Shown one piece after another: positions 1 through 6,046 of a DNA stretch of 13,008 nt. Each line of letters opens with the position of its first letter. Position 1 is the first letter of the stretch. The notes below the pieces were generated by a model. That model was not told the origin of the DNA and made no database searches. It was given only the letters and a program-made list of their open reading frames with translations. A program made the translations under genes and the position numbers. This stretch comes from JBAZWV01 sp964393325 (lineage in GTDB: Bacteria; Patescibacteriota; Patescibacteriia; 2-12-FULL-60-25): the NCBI GenBank assembly GCA_964393325.1, contig CAYMTE010000021.1, positions 1-13,008 of the forward strand. The letters run 5' to 3'.

Positions 1-84
1 TTGTATGTACCATCATCTTCTCCTGTTCAAGGAACCGCTCGGAAATACCATAGAATAGGTAAAACGTCAATGATGGTTGACACG

Positions 85-113
85 TTCACGAAACGCATCA
101 GATCTGCTAGGCT
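85..113 (+). promoter_or_regulatory. Putative rbfA promoter (TTCACG-N17-TAGGCT)
   Basis: A -35-like TTCACG (85-90, 4/6 to consensus) is followed after 17 nt by TAGGCT (108-113), which carries an upstream TGC (106-108 overlap) resembling an extended -10. The hexamer ends 8 nt before the rbfA ATG at 122, so transcription would begin about 1-3 nt upstream of the start codon. A perfect TTGACA lies at 77-82, but no -10 sits 16-18 nt from it. The same arrangement precedes nrnA and clpP, which strengthens the call. The first 76 bases hold no gene that I can recognise. Confidence 0.45.
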
Positions 114-121
114 CCCAGCAT

Positions 122-481
122 ATGACGCACACCAAGCGGCTCGAAGAAGGCGGCGGAATGCAACACTTTCGCGAAGCGCTCGCCCAGGTCGTACGCGAAG
201 TTGTCGAATTTCCCCCCGGCGCATTCGTAACGATCGTTGATGCCAAAATCACACGAGACACAAAAAACGCCAAAGGCACCATCTCGGTCATGCCTGTCGC
301 GATGGAAGCTGACGTTCTAAAAATCCTGAAGGGATCAGAACACGACATCAAAGAAGGTCTTGCAGAGAATCTTCGTCTTCGGCGCATCCCCCGTCTTCAT
401 TGGGAAGTTGATCGAACGGAAAATTTCGTCGGGAGCATCGACGACACGATCAACGAATTAAAAGCAAAAGGCGAATTGTAG
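122..481 (+). CDS. rbfA: Ribosome-binding factor A (RbfA)
   Basis: RbfA binds the 30S subunit in the cytoplasm and assists late 16S rRNA 5'-end processing and maturation of the decoding region, especially in the cold. The 119-residue product is the usual family length and shows the expected single KH-like domain: an N-terminal helix (HFREALAQVVREVV), a beta strand with VTIVDAKITRDTKNAKGTISV, and the C-terminal signature LRLRRIPRLHWEVDRTE followed by a short helix with a basic end. I chose the ATG at 122 because the open frame reaches further upstream only without a family match and because a -10 element ends 8 nt before it; an ATG at 158 would remove the first helix. No Shine-Dalgarno is present, consistent with a near-leaderless mRNA. 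The usual neighbours infB and truB are not seen, but nrnA follows, a common pairing. The stop codon TAG overlaps a perfect palindrome. Confidence 0.9.
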   Translation: MTHTKRLEEGGGMQHFREALAQVVREVVEFPPGAFVTIVDAKITRDTKNAKGTISVMPVAMEADVLKILKGSEHDIKEGLAENLRLRRIPRLHWEVDRTENFVGSIDDTINELKAKGEL

Positions 482-503
482 GGCCAATTCATGAATTGGC
501 CCT
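480..503. terminator. 24-bp perfect palindrome after rbfA, possible terminator or binding site
   Basis: Arms AGGGCCAATTCA (480-491) and TGAATTGGCCCT (492-503) are exact reverse complements with no spacer, and the left arm overlaps the last bases of the rbfA TAG stop. In RNA this would give a stem of about 10 bp with a CAUG loop. It is followed by TTCGGATT, not a U-run, so it is a poor intrinsic terminator on the plus strand. It may instead block 3' exonucleases, terminate weakly, or bind a dimeric protein just upstream of the nrnA promoter, whose -35 starts 6 nt later. Confidence 0.5.
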
Positions 504-508
504 TCGGA

Positions 509-537
509 TTGACAGCGTGCGCGGTTCTGGGTAGGCT
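509..537 (+). promoter_or_regulatory. Putative nrnA promoter (TTGACA-N17-TAGGCT)
   Basis: A perfect -35 TTGACA (509-514) is separated by exactly 17 nt from TAGGCT (532-537, 4/6 to TATAAT). The -10 ends 11 nt before the ATG at 549, predicting a 5' leader of only about 5 nt. The -10 hexamer is identical to that proposed for rbfA. This is the best-matched promoter of the three on this strand and suggests nrnA is transcribed independently of rbfA. Confidence 0.65.
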
Positions 538-548
538 TCCTCGTTCCC

Positions 549-1511
549 ATGACGCCGGAGCACCTCCATCGTGAGATGTATGAGAAGATTCGTGCCGCGA
601 ATCGTATTTTGCTTGTGTCTGACGGAAAGGCGGACGGAGACTCCATCGGCTCTACGAGCGCGATGTTGAACTGGCTACATCGTGAAGGAAAAACCGTCCA
701 TGCGTTCTCCATGGAAGGCATCCCCTCCTCACTCCGCTTTCTCGATGGAACGCAGCACATCACAAACAATCCCTCTGTGTTTACAAACGCTGTTGATCTC
801 GTTATCACGTTTGATGCCAGCGACCCCACACGTGCCGGACTCACGGAACATCTCCCAAAGATTCCAACAGCACCAACCGTCCTCGTCTTCGATCACCACG
901 AAACAAATCCCCGATACGGGCACATCAATGCCGTATTCACAAACGCGTGTTCCACCTGCGAAGTCATATACGACTTCTTTCATACGAACACCATCTCGAT
1001 CGATCACCGCATGGCGACATCGCTCCTCACGGGCATTACAACGGATACCACAAGTTTTACGAACGCTGCGACCACGGAATCCGGTATGCGGGCAGCCGCG
1101 CATCTTCTCTCGTGCGGCGCGCGCCAGCACGACATTGCGAAGCATCTCGTCCGCAATACGTCCGTCCGTCGTCTTCAGCTTTGGGGCGCGATCCTCTCTC
1201 GCCTTCGCAGGAATCCGCGTGTCGATATTGCCACGACGTACATTCTCCCCTCCGATCTTACAACGCCCGAAGACGAAGAATTGCTGAATGGGCTCTCAAA
1301 TTTCTTGAGCGCCGTGAACACTGACACGGACGCCACGCTCGTCTTGCACGATCTTGGAAACGGTTCTGTGCGCGGCTCGTTCCGCAGCACAACGAGAGAC
1401 ATGTCGAAGCTCGCAAAACTCCTCGGAGGCGGCGGACACAAAAAAGCCTGCGGATTCACGGTGCAGGGACGAATTGAGGTAACAGCCGCTGGACCGAGAA
1501 TTGTTAATTAG
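549..1511 (+). CDS. nrnA: DHH/DHHA1 phosphoesterase, NrnA-like
   Basis: NrnA-type enzymes are cytoplasmic, Mn-dependent, degrading 2-5 nt RNAs and often dephosphorylating pAp. The 320-residue protein has the family length and layout: a DHH domain (about 1-200) and a DHHA1 domain (about 225-320). Visible motifs are ADGDSIGS (residues 28-35) for motif I, ITFDASD (86-92) for motif II, FDHH (114-117) for motif III, GITTDT (162-167) for motif IV and the substrate-binding GGGGHKKACGF (293-303). One key residue differs: the motif I histidine, normally three or four residues before the DGD, is read here as Asp25 (VSDGKADGD), a possible alternative metal ligand. The ATG at 549 is favoured by the promoter ending at 537; an in-frame ATG at 576 is less likely. 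No Shine-Dalgarno is seen. Stop is TAG. Exact substrate (nanoRNA, pAp or c-di-NMP) cannot be decided from the sequence. Confidence 0.87.
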   Translation: MTPEHLHREMYEKIRAANRILLVSDGKADGDSIGSTSAMLNWLHREGKTVHAFSMEGIPSSLRFLDGTQHITNNPSVFTNAVDLVITFDASDPTRAGLTEHLPKIPTAPTVLVFDHHETNPRYGHINAVFTNACSTCEVIYDFFHTNTISIDHRMATSLLTGITTDTTSFTNAATTESGMRAAAHLLSCGARQHDIAKHLVRNTSVRRLQLWGAILSRLRRNPRVDIATTYILPSDLTTPEDEELLNGLSNFLSAVNTDTDATLVLHDLGNGSVRGSFRSTTRDMSKLAKLLGGGGHKKACGFTVQGRIEVTAAGPRIVN

Positions 1512-1536
1512 CACTCCAAAAGTTTGACTGCTAATT
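1506..1536. repeat. Inverted repeat spanning the nrnA stop and the clpP -35
   Basis: Arms AATTAGCA (1506-1513) and TGCTAATT (1529-1536) are exact reverse complements separated by 15 nt and followed by two more T residues. The left arm contains the nrnA TAG stop and the right arm begins on the last base of the clpP -35. It could be a weak AU-rich terminator for nrnA or an operator for clpP; the large loop and short T-run make strong termination unlikely. Confidence 0.35.
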
Positions 1537-1552
1537 TTGAATACGCTAGGAT
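1524..1552 (+). promoter_or_regulatory. Putative clpP promoter (TTGACT-N17-TAGGAT)
   Basis: TTGACT (1524-1529, 5/6) and TAGGAT (1547-1552, 4/6) are 17 nt apart. The -10 ends 9 nt before the clpP ATG at 1562, so the transcript should start within about 3 nt of the start codon. No CIRCE-like or other recognisable heat-shock operator is visible, and no Shine-Dalgarno fits in the gap. Confidence 0.65.
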
Positions 1553-1561
1553 ACGGTATCT

Positions 1562-2176
1562 ATGCGACATCCACATGAACTTCGTTCCGAACTCACCTCA
1601 AATTGGCTGGTTCCAACCGTCATCGAGAAAACAACCTACGGCGAACGTGCATACGACATCTATTCCCGACTGCTCAAAGATCGCATCGTGATCTTAGGGA
1701 CCGCGATTAACGATGAGGTCGCGAATACGATCGTCGCCCAGCTCCTTTTTTTGGAGAGCCAGGACAAAACGAAAGACATCAAGCTCTACGTGAACTCCCC
1801 GGGTGGATCGGTCACCGCCGGACTCGCGATCTATGACACGATGCAACACGTGAGCTGCGATGTCTCGACGATCTGCATGGGCATGGCTGCGTCCATGGGC
1901 GCCGTCATTCTCGCTGGAGGAGCAAAGGGAAAGCGTTTCGCGCTACCGAACTCCGAGGTCATGATCCATCAGCCGCTCGGTGGCATGGAAGGACAGGCGA
2001 CGGATATCAAGATTCATGCGGAACACATCCTGAAGACCCGTGAACAATTGAACAAGATCCTCCAGAAGCACAGTGGACAGACGTTGAAAAAGATCGAGGA
2101 AGACACGGAACGCGATAACTTCATGAGCCCAAAGCAGGCGGTCGAATACGGTCTCGTGGACAAGATTCTTGGATAA
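1562..2176 (+). CDS. clpP: ATP-dependent Clp protease proteolytic subunit ClpP
   Basis: ClpP is the serine peptidase core of the Clp protease: two stacked heptamers that degrade substrates unfolded by ClpX, ClpA or ClpC. The 204-residue protein aligns over its whole length. The catalytic triad is complete: Ser111 in MGMAASMGA, His136 in MIHQP and Asp185 in TERDNF, with the spacing of other ClpPs. The axial-loop and handle regions are recognisable (LVPTVIEKTTYGERAYDIYSRLLKDRI; GGSVTAGLAIYDTM). About 15 extra N-terminal residues (RHPHELRSELTSNW) precede the normal LVPTVIE start; they could be a cleaved propeptide. No alternative start exists near LVPT, and the promoter ends 9 nt before this ATG. 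No clpX or ATPase gene is adjacent. It converges on gyrA with a shared terminator 15-32 nt past the stop. Confidence 0.97.
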   Translation: MRHPHELRSELTSNWLVPTVIEKTTYGERAYDIYSRLLKDRIVILGTAINDEVANTIVAQLLFLESQDKTKDIKLYVNSPGGSVTAGLAIYDTMQHVSCDVSTICMGMAASMGAVILAGGAKGKRFALPNSEVMIHQPLGGMEGQATDIKIHAEHILKTREQLNKILQKHSGQTLKKIEEDTERDNFMSPKQAVEYGLVDKILG

Positions 2177-2183
2177 ATCGTTC

Positions 2184-2217
2184 AAAAAAAACACCCCTCA
2201 CGGGGTGTTTTTGTTTT
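2184..2217. terminator. Bidirectional intrinsic terminator between clpP and gyrA
   Basis: A 7-bp GC-rich stem ACACCCC (2191-2197)/GGGGTGT (2202-2208) with loop TCAC is flanked by an A-run (2184-2190) on the left and a T-rich run (2208-2218) on the right. Read on either strand it gives a hairpin followed by a U-tract, and A/T flanks lengthen the stem. It lies between the convergent clpP stop and the gyrA stop, which begins at its right edge. Confidence 0.93.
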
Positions 2218-4745
2218 TATTCTTCTCCTTCCGGTTCTTCGTTCGTGACGAACGCCACGCTCGACACCAGATCCCCTTCTTCCTTAAACCGCATCACGCG
2301 TACGCCCTGCGTATCACGTCCCAACGACGGGACGGATGCAAACGGAACGCGCAAGACGATGCCTTTCTTGGAAATGAGGATGAGGTCGCGCGTATCATCC
2401 TTATCCGAGATGAATGCGCCGACGAGGCCGCCCGTTTTTGCCGTCACCTTCATAGTACGGATCCCGGATCCTCCGCGTCCTTGAACCTTGTATTCGTCGA
2501 GCGACGTCCGCTTTCCAAGACCGTTCTCAGCAATCGTGAAGAGCTCACCGGTCTTCGCAAGTTCTTTTGGAATCACATCCATACCGATCACCGCATCGTT
2601 CTTGAGCTTGATGCCACGAACGCCAGCCGCTTGGCGACCCATCGCGCGCACATCTTCTTCCGAGAAACGGATGGATTGACCGTTCTTCGTCACAAGCGAA
2701 ATGTCATCCTTCCCGCTCGTCGGCTTCACCCACTTCAGATCATCGCCGTCATGAAGCGTGATCGCGATCAATCCGTTTCGGCGCACATTCGCGAAGTCTT
2801 CCAGCGCCGTCTTCTTGATCGTTCCCTGATTCGTCACCATCACAAGGAACTTAAATGGAATGTCCTCACCCTTTTTCTTTTTGCCGGAAAGATAGTGATC
2901 CATCGGCAAAATCGCGGAGACTTTTTCGCCCGGGGCGAGCTGCAAAAAGTTGACGATTGCCTGGCCTTTCGACGTGCGACTCCCTTGCGGAACCTCAAAT
3001 GCCTTCAGAAGGAACACACGGCCACGCGTCGTAAAGAACAACAAATCCGCATGCGTATTCGTTGTAAACAGCAACTCCACCTGATCCTCTTCTTTTGTCG
3101 TGAGACCGGCAACACCCTTTCCTCCCCGTCGCTGCTGACGGAACGTGTCCGGCGGCAATCGCTTCACGTAGCCATCCGCCGTGATCATAACGACCGTATC
3201 TTCCTCGGGAATCAAATCTTCAACCGAGAATTCACCGAGCGGCGATTTCACGATCTGCGTTCGACGATCATCACCATACTTCTCTTTGAGCTCAAGGACT
3301 TCTTTTTTGATGATGTCGAGCATCTTCTTGGCCGACTTGAGAATCGATTCGAGCTCTTTGATCAACTCCATCTTCTCATTGTATTCCTGTTCCACCTTCA
3401 ACCGCTCGAGGTTCGCGAGCTGTTGCAGGCGCATTTCAAGAATTGCGACGGATTGCAGCTCCGAGAGCTTAAACTTCGTCATCAAATTCCCTCGCGCCTC
3501 ATCCTTATCCTTCGATTTCTTAATCGTCGTGATAATCTCATCAATCTTCAGGAGCGCGATGCGGAGCCCTTCGAGAATATGCGCGCGATCTTTCGCCTTT
3601 TGGAGATCATGCTCCGTACGACGACGCACAATCACCTGACGATGCTTCACGTATTCCTCAAGAATGTTTTTCAGCGTGAGCACGCGCGGCTGGATTCCAT
3701 CGACAACCGCAAGCATGTTCACGTGGAACGTCTCCTGCAACTGCGTCATCTTAAACAACTGGTTCAATACCTTCTTCGGATACGCATCTTTTTTGAGCTC
3801 GACAACGATACGCACCCCATCCTTGTTTGATTCATCGCGCAAATCCCGAATACCCTCAAGCTTCTTCTCCTGCACGAGCGTCGCGATCTGCTCCAGCATC
3901 GACGCCTTGTTCACCTGATATGGAATTTCGGTAATCACGATACGGAAACTTCCATTCTTTTCTTCAACAATATCCGTTTTCGCACGCATGACGATCCCGC
4001 CCTTGCCCGTTGAATATGCCTGCAAAATATCTTTCACATTGTACACGACGCCGCCCGTTGGGAAATCCGGCCCTTTCACATACGTCATCAATTCCTCAAC
4101 AGTGAGTTCCGGATTCTCGATGAGCGCCGCAATACCATCACACAACTCCGTGAGGTTGTGTGGCGGGATATTCGTCGCCATGCCGACCGCAATACCGAGC
4201 GTTCCATTCAACAGCAAGTTCGGCAGCTTTGCCGGCAACACGGTCGGCTCTTTATGCGATCCATCGTAGTTCGGTGCAAAATCAACCGTATCCTTCTCGA
4301 TATCGAGAAGCATTTCTTCTGCGATCGCCGAGAGTTTCGCTTCGGTATATCGATACGCGGCGGCGCTGTCACCATCAAGCGATCCAAAGTTCCCCTGTCC
4401 TTTAATGAGCGGATAGCGGAGGGAAAAATCCTGCGCCATGCGGACAAGAGAATCGTATACCGCGCTATCACCGTGCGGGTGATATTTTCCAAGCACATCA
4501 CCAACGACGGTCGCGCACTTTTTGAATTTCGCCGTTGATCGCAACCCGGACTGCCACATGGAATACAAAATACGACGATGCACCGGCTTAAACCCATCAC
4601 GCACATCAGGGAGTGCGCGTTGGATGATTACCGACATCGCGTAGTCGAGATACGCCGAGCGCATCTCTTCGACGATCGGGCGCTGTTCGATACTTCCAAT
4701 ATTCGACGCGGGGACGATATCCGGACGTTGTTCGTGAGAAGCCAT
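2217..4745 (-). CDS. gyrA: DNA gyrase subunit A
   Basis: GyrA is the DNA breakage-reunion subunit of the A2B2 type IIA topoisomerase that introduces negative supercoils. The 842-residue product has the winged-helix/tower region (about 30-500) and the C-terminal beta-pinwheel (about 505-835). The catalytic tyrosine is Tyr133 in AAAYRYTEAKLS. The quinolone pocket motif GKYHPHGDSAVYD (87-98) keeps the Ser and Asp associated with drug sensitivity (Ser94, Asp98). The GyrA box QRRGGKG (538-544) marks it as gyrase rather than topoisomerase IV ParC. The ATG at 4745 lies 2 nt after the upstream TAG stop with no Shine-Dalgarno, so translation is probably coupled to the membrane-protein gene. It is the last gene of a three-gene unit, and gyrB is not in the window. 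Confidence 0.97.
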   Translation of the reverse strand: MASHEQRPDIVPASNIGSIEQRPIVEEMRSAYLDYAMSVIIQRALPDVRDGFKPVHRRILYSMWQSGLRSTAKFKKCATVVGDVLGKYHPHGDSAVYDSLVRMAQDFSLRYPLIKGQGNFGSLDGDSAAAYRYTEAKLSAIAEEMLLDIEKDTVDFAPNYDGSHKEPTVLPAKLPNLLLNGTLGIAVGMATNIPPHNLTELCDGIAALIENPELTVEELMTYVKGPDFPTGGVVYNVKDILQAYSTGKGGIVMRAKTDIVEEKNGSFRIVITEIPYQVNKASMLEQIATLVQEKKLEGIRDLRDESNKDGVRIVVELKKDAYPKKVLNQLFKMTQLQETFHVNMLAVVDGIQPRVLTLKNILEEYVKHRQVIVRRRTEHDLQKAKDRAHILEGLRIALLKIDEIITTIKKSKDKDEARGNLMTKFKLSELQSVAILEMRLQQLANLERLKVEQEYNEKMELIKELESILKSAKKMLDIIKKEVLELKEKYGDDRRTQIVKSPLGEFSVEDLIPEEDTVVMITADGYVKRLPPDTFRQQRRGGKGVAGLTTKEEDQVELLFTTNTHADLLFFTTRGRVFLLKAFEVPQGSRTSKGQAIVNFLQLAPGEKVSAILPMDHYLSGKKKKGEDIPFKFLVMVTNQGTIKKTALEDFANVRRNGLIAITLHDGDDLKWVKPTSGKDDISLVTKNGQSIRFSEEDVRAMGRQAAGVRGIKLKNDAVIGMDVIPKELAKTGELFTIAENGLGKRTSLDEYKVQGRGGSGIRTMKVTAKTGGLVGAFISDKDDTRDLILISKKGIVLRVPFASVPSLGRDTQGVRVMRFKEEGDLVSSVAFVTNEEPEGEE

Positions 4746-4747
4746 AG

Positions 4748-5248
4748 CTACGGGGTCAGTAAAGTTGTTGGGTGTGTTGGTGTAGATCCTTGCGGTTGAA
4801 AGAGACGCGTACTGGAAACCAATTCCTGAACAATCTCATCTTGCGCATTCAATTGATCAATACCGTCTGTCACGACTTTCATGCGCTTTCCGAGCTCATT
4901 CGTTTCTTGGAATCCATTCTGTGCGGGATTACTCAAGAAATCTTTCGTCAGCTCAGCGGAACGCGTTAGGCTGGGATCAAGGCTTTGCGCGAAGCTCTCT
5001 CGAATCCCGCTTCCAACGCTGTATATCCACGCTCCGACAATGAACACGAGACAGATGGCAACGCCGGCCCACAAGCTGAATCGCTGCACCGGATCCGCCG
5101 TTCGGCGAGCCGCCGCATGTGCCAAGATGAGCTCGCGTTTTTCTTCCGAAGAAAGCAATCTCGGCGCGCCGATGGACCGCGCATCAAACGCCGACGCCGT
5201 CTTTCGCGGACGCGAGGAAGTTTTCGCAGGAGCACGGCGTGGCGGCAT
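4748..5248 (-). CDS. Hypothetical single-pass membrane protein in the gyrA operon
   Basis: I do not recognise this 166-residue protein. It has a strongly basic, Pro/Ala/Arg-rich N-terminal tail (residues 1-30, PPRRAPAKTSSRPRK), a charged helix (33-50), one clear membrane segment (57-79, FSLWAGVAICLVFIVGAWIYSVG) and a roughly 85-residue polar C-terminal part that looks helical (residues 84-150) with a Pro/Thr-rich end. The positive-inside rule predicts a cytoplasmic N-terminus and an outside C-terminal domain. There is no signal-peptidase or lipobox motif. The ATG at 5248 is 3 nt after the TAA of the MBL-like gene, and its TAG ends 2 nt before gyrA, so all three are very likely co-transcribed and translationally coupled. 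The basic tail could contact DNA, RNA or lipid, but no function can be assigned. Confidence 0.8.
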   Translation of the reverse strand: MPPRRAPAKTSSRPRKTASAFDARSIGAPRLLSSEEKRELILAHAAARRTADPVQRFSLWAGVAICLVFIVGAWIYSVGSGIRESFAQSLDPSLTRSAELTKDFLSNPAQNGFQETNELGKRMKVVTDGIDQLNAQDEIVQELVSSTRLFQPQGSTPTHPTTLLTP

Positions 5249-5251
5249 ATG

Positions 5252-5893
5252 TTATGCGCGTTCGAGCACGACGATCGTCATATCATCCGCAGGCAGATCT
5301 TTTTTGCTGATTTTATATTTTGAGGCATCCACTCGCTTGCACACGAGGCGCTTGCAAAATGCATCCGCCGTTCCAAGCTGCTCCTTCAATCCGGCTGTAT
5401 CAACATACAACGGAATGACAACGCGCGGCTCAATTACCGAAACAACATCCGCGGCCATTGCCGCATCATACGCCTCGCCGCCACCAGCAGGAATAAGCAG
5501 GATATCGATATCGCCAAGCTGATCAACCTCTTCTGTCGTTAACTTGCGACGAAGCTGCCCAAGAAACGCAACAGAAATCCCTTCGGCATCAAAACGATAG
5601 ATCACGGGTCGAAGTTCCTCTTTGTCCGCGTTCGGATCCTGAATACCGCGCACAAACATCCCCTTCACTTCGTATTCACCCGGATCGTGGATGAGAAAGG
5701 GCGACCCACCCGCACCTTCAAGATTGAATCGCGTAACATCTTGATGCGAAAGCACCAACAGATGCGGTTCAATCGTTCGCGGAAAACGTAATCCCGTCTC
5801 ATTTGCGTACGGATCCGTTAGCAATGTTACTTCCGTCTCACCCTGTTTTGCTTCAATGCGAACAGATGAGAGGCCGTGCCAAAAAATCTGCAT
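5252..5893 (-). CDS. Metallo-beta-lactamase-fold-like protein with degenerate metal site
   Basis: The 213-residue product resembles the compact MBL-fold 'Zn-dependent hydrolase' group related to UPF0173. Features seen are an N-terminal strand with FWHGLSSVRI (4-13), LLTDPYA (24-30), LVLSHQDVTRFN (46-57), HDPGEYEVKGMFVRGI (69-84), a LGDIDILLIPAGG strand (126-138) and PRVVIPLYV (156-164). The metal-binding HxHxDH motif is reduced to SHQDVTR, leaving only His50, and the usual later His positions read FLGQL and IPLYV. It is therefore probably not a canonical di-zinc hydrolase; a structural or ligand-binding role is as likely. The ATG at 5893 has no Shine-Dalgarno; a promoter lies about 37-65 nt upstream. 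It is the first gene of the unit ending in gyrA. The family call is moderately sure, but the function is unknown. Confidence 0.75.
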   Translation of the reverse strand: MQIFWHGLSSVRIEAKQGETEVTLLTDPYANETGLRFPRTIEPHLLVLSHQDVTRFNLEGAGGSPFLIHDPGEYEVKGMFVRGIQDPNADKEELRPVIYRFDAEGISVAFLGQLRRKLTTEEVDQLGDIDILLIPAGGGEAYDAAMAADVVSVIEPRVVIPLYVDTAGLKEQLGTADAFCKRLVCKRVDASKYKISKKDLPADDMTIVVLERA

Positions 5894-5929
5894 AATCTAG
5901 CTAAAATCTGTATATTCTGGAATGTAAAA

Positions 5930-5958
5930 ATCGTATCATGTGAACAGGGAAAAGACAA
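5930..5958 (-). promoter_or_regulatory. Putative promoter of the MBL-like/membrane protein/gyrA unit
   Basis: Read on the minus strand, TTGTCT (complement of 5953-5958, 4/6) is followed after 17 nt by TACGAT (complement of 5930-5935, 4/6), preceded by TGA, giving an extended -10. Transcription would start near 5923, about 30 nt before the ATG. A weaker alternative, TTTACA with TTTAGC 17 nt on, would place the start almost at the ATG. Confidence 0.45.
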
Positions 5959-5979
5959 TGCGCGACCCCTGCATTCTTC

Positions 5980-6008
5980 TTGACAATTGACCCAAAATCA
6001 CGTATTCG
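5980..6008 (+). promoter_or_regulatory. Putative promoter of the small membrane protein gene
   Basis: A perfect TTGACA (5980-5985) is followed after 17 nt by TATTCG (6003-6008, only 3/6). It would start transcription near 6015, leaving a leader of about 32 nt with a strong Shine-Dalgarno. The promoter is divergent to the one at 5930..5958, with the two -35 elements about 21 nt apart. Confidence 0.4.
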
Positions 6009-6035
6009 TTCTCCCAGAACCTTTCACAGGTATCT

Positions 6036-6041
6036 GGGAGG
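6036..6041 (+). promoter_or_regulatory. Shine-Dalgarno deciding the GTG start at 6047
   Basis: GGGAGG sits 5 nt before GTG 6047. Because nearly all other genes in this window lack a recognisable ribosome-binding site, this strong match fixes the start of the small membrane protein and excludes the upstream TTG. Confidence 0.75.
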
Positions 6042-6046
6042 ATCTC

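Noticed and set aside
77..121. N-terminal extension of RbfA from a TTG at 77
   Set aside because: That TTG is part of a -35-like sequence, the added residues do not fit RbfA, and a -10 element ends 8 nt before the ATG at 122.
1..240. Open frame entering from the left edge, rich in Arg and Ser
   Set aside because: Overlaps rbfA out of frame and encodes a low-complexity RRRRR stretch without recognisable domains; more likely a shadow than the end of an upstream gene.
2169..3830. 553-codon open frame on the plus strand opposite gyrA
   Set aside because: Entirely antisense to an unmistakable gyrA; composition (His/Arg/Leu/Phe-rich) is that of a codon shadow, and it starts inside the clpP end and terminator.
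2217..4745. ParC (topoisomerase IV) as an alternative to GyrA
   Set aside because: The QRRGGKG GyrA box in the first blade of the C-terminal domain is typical of gyrase.
5987..6046. TTG start at 5987 for the small membrane protein
   Set aside because: It overlaps the proposed promoter and has no ribosome-binding site, whereas GTG 6047 has GGGAGG 5 nt upstream.
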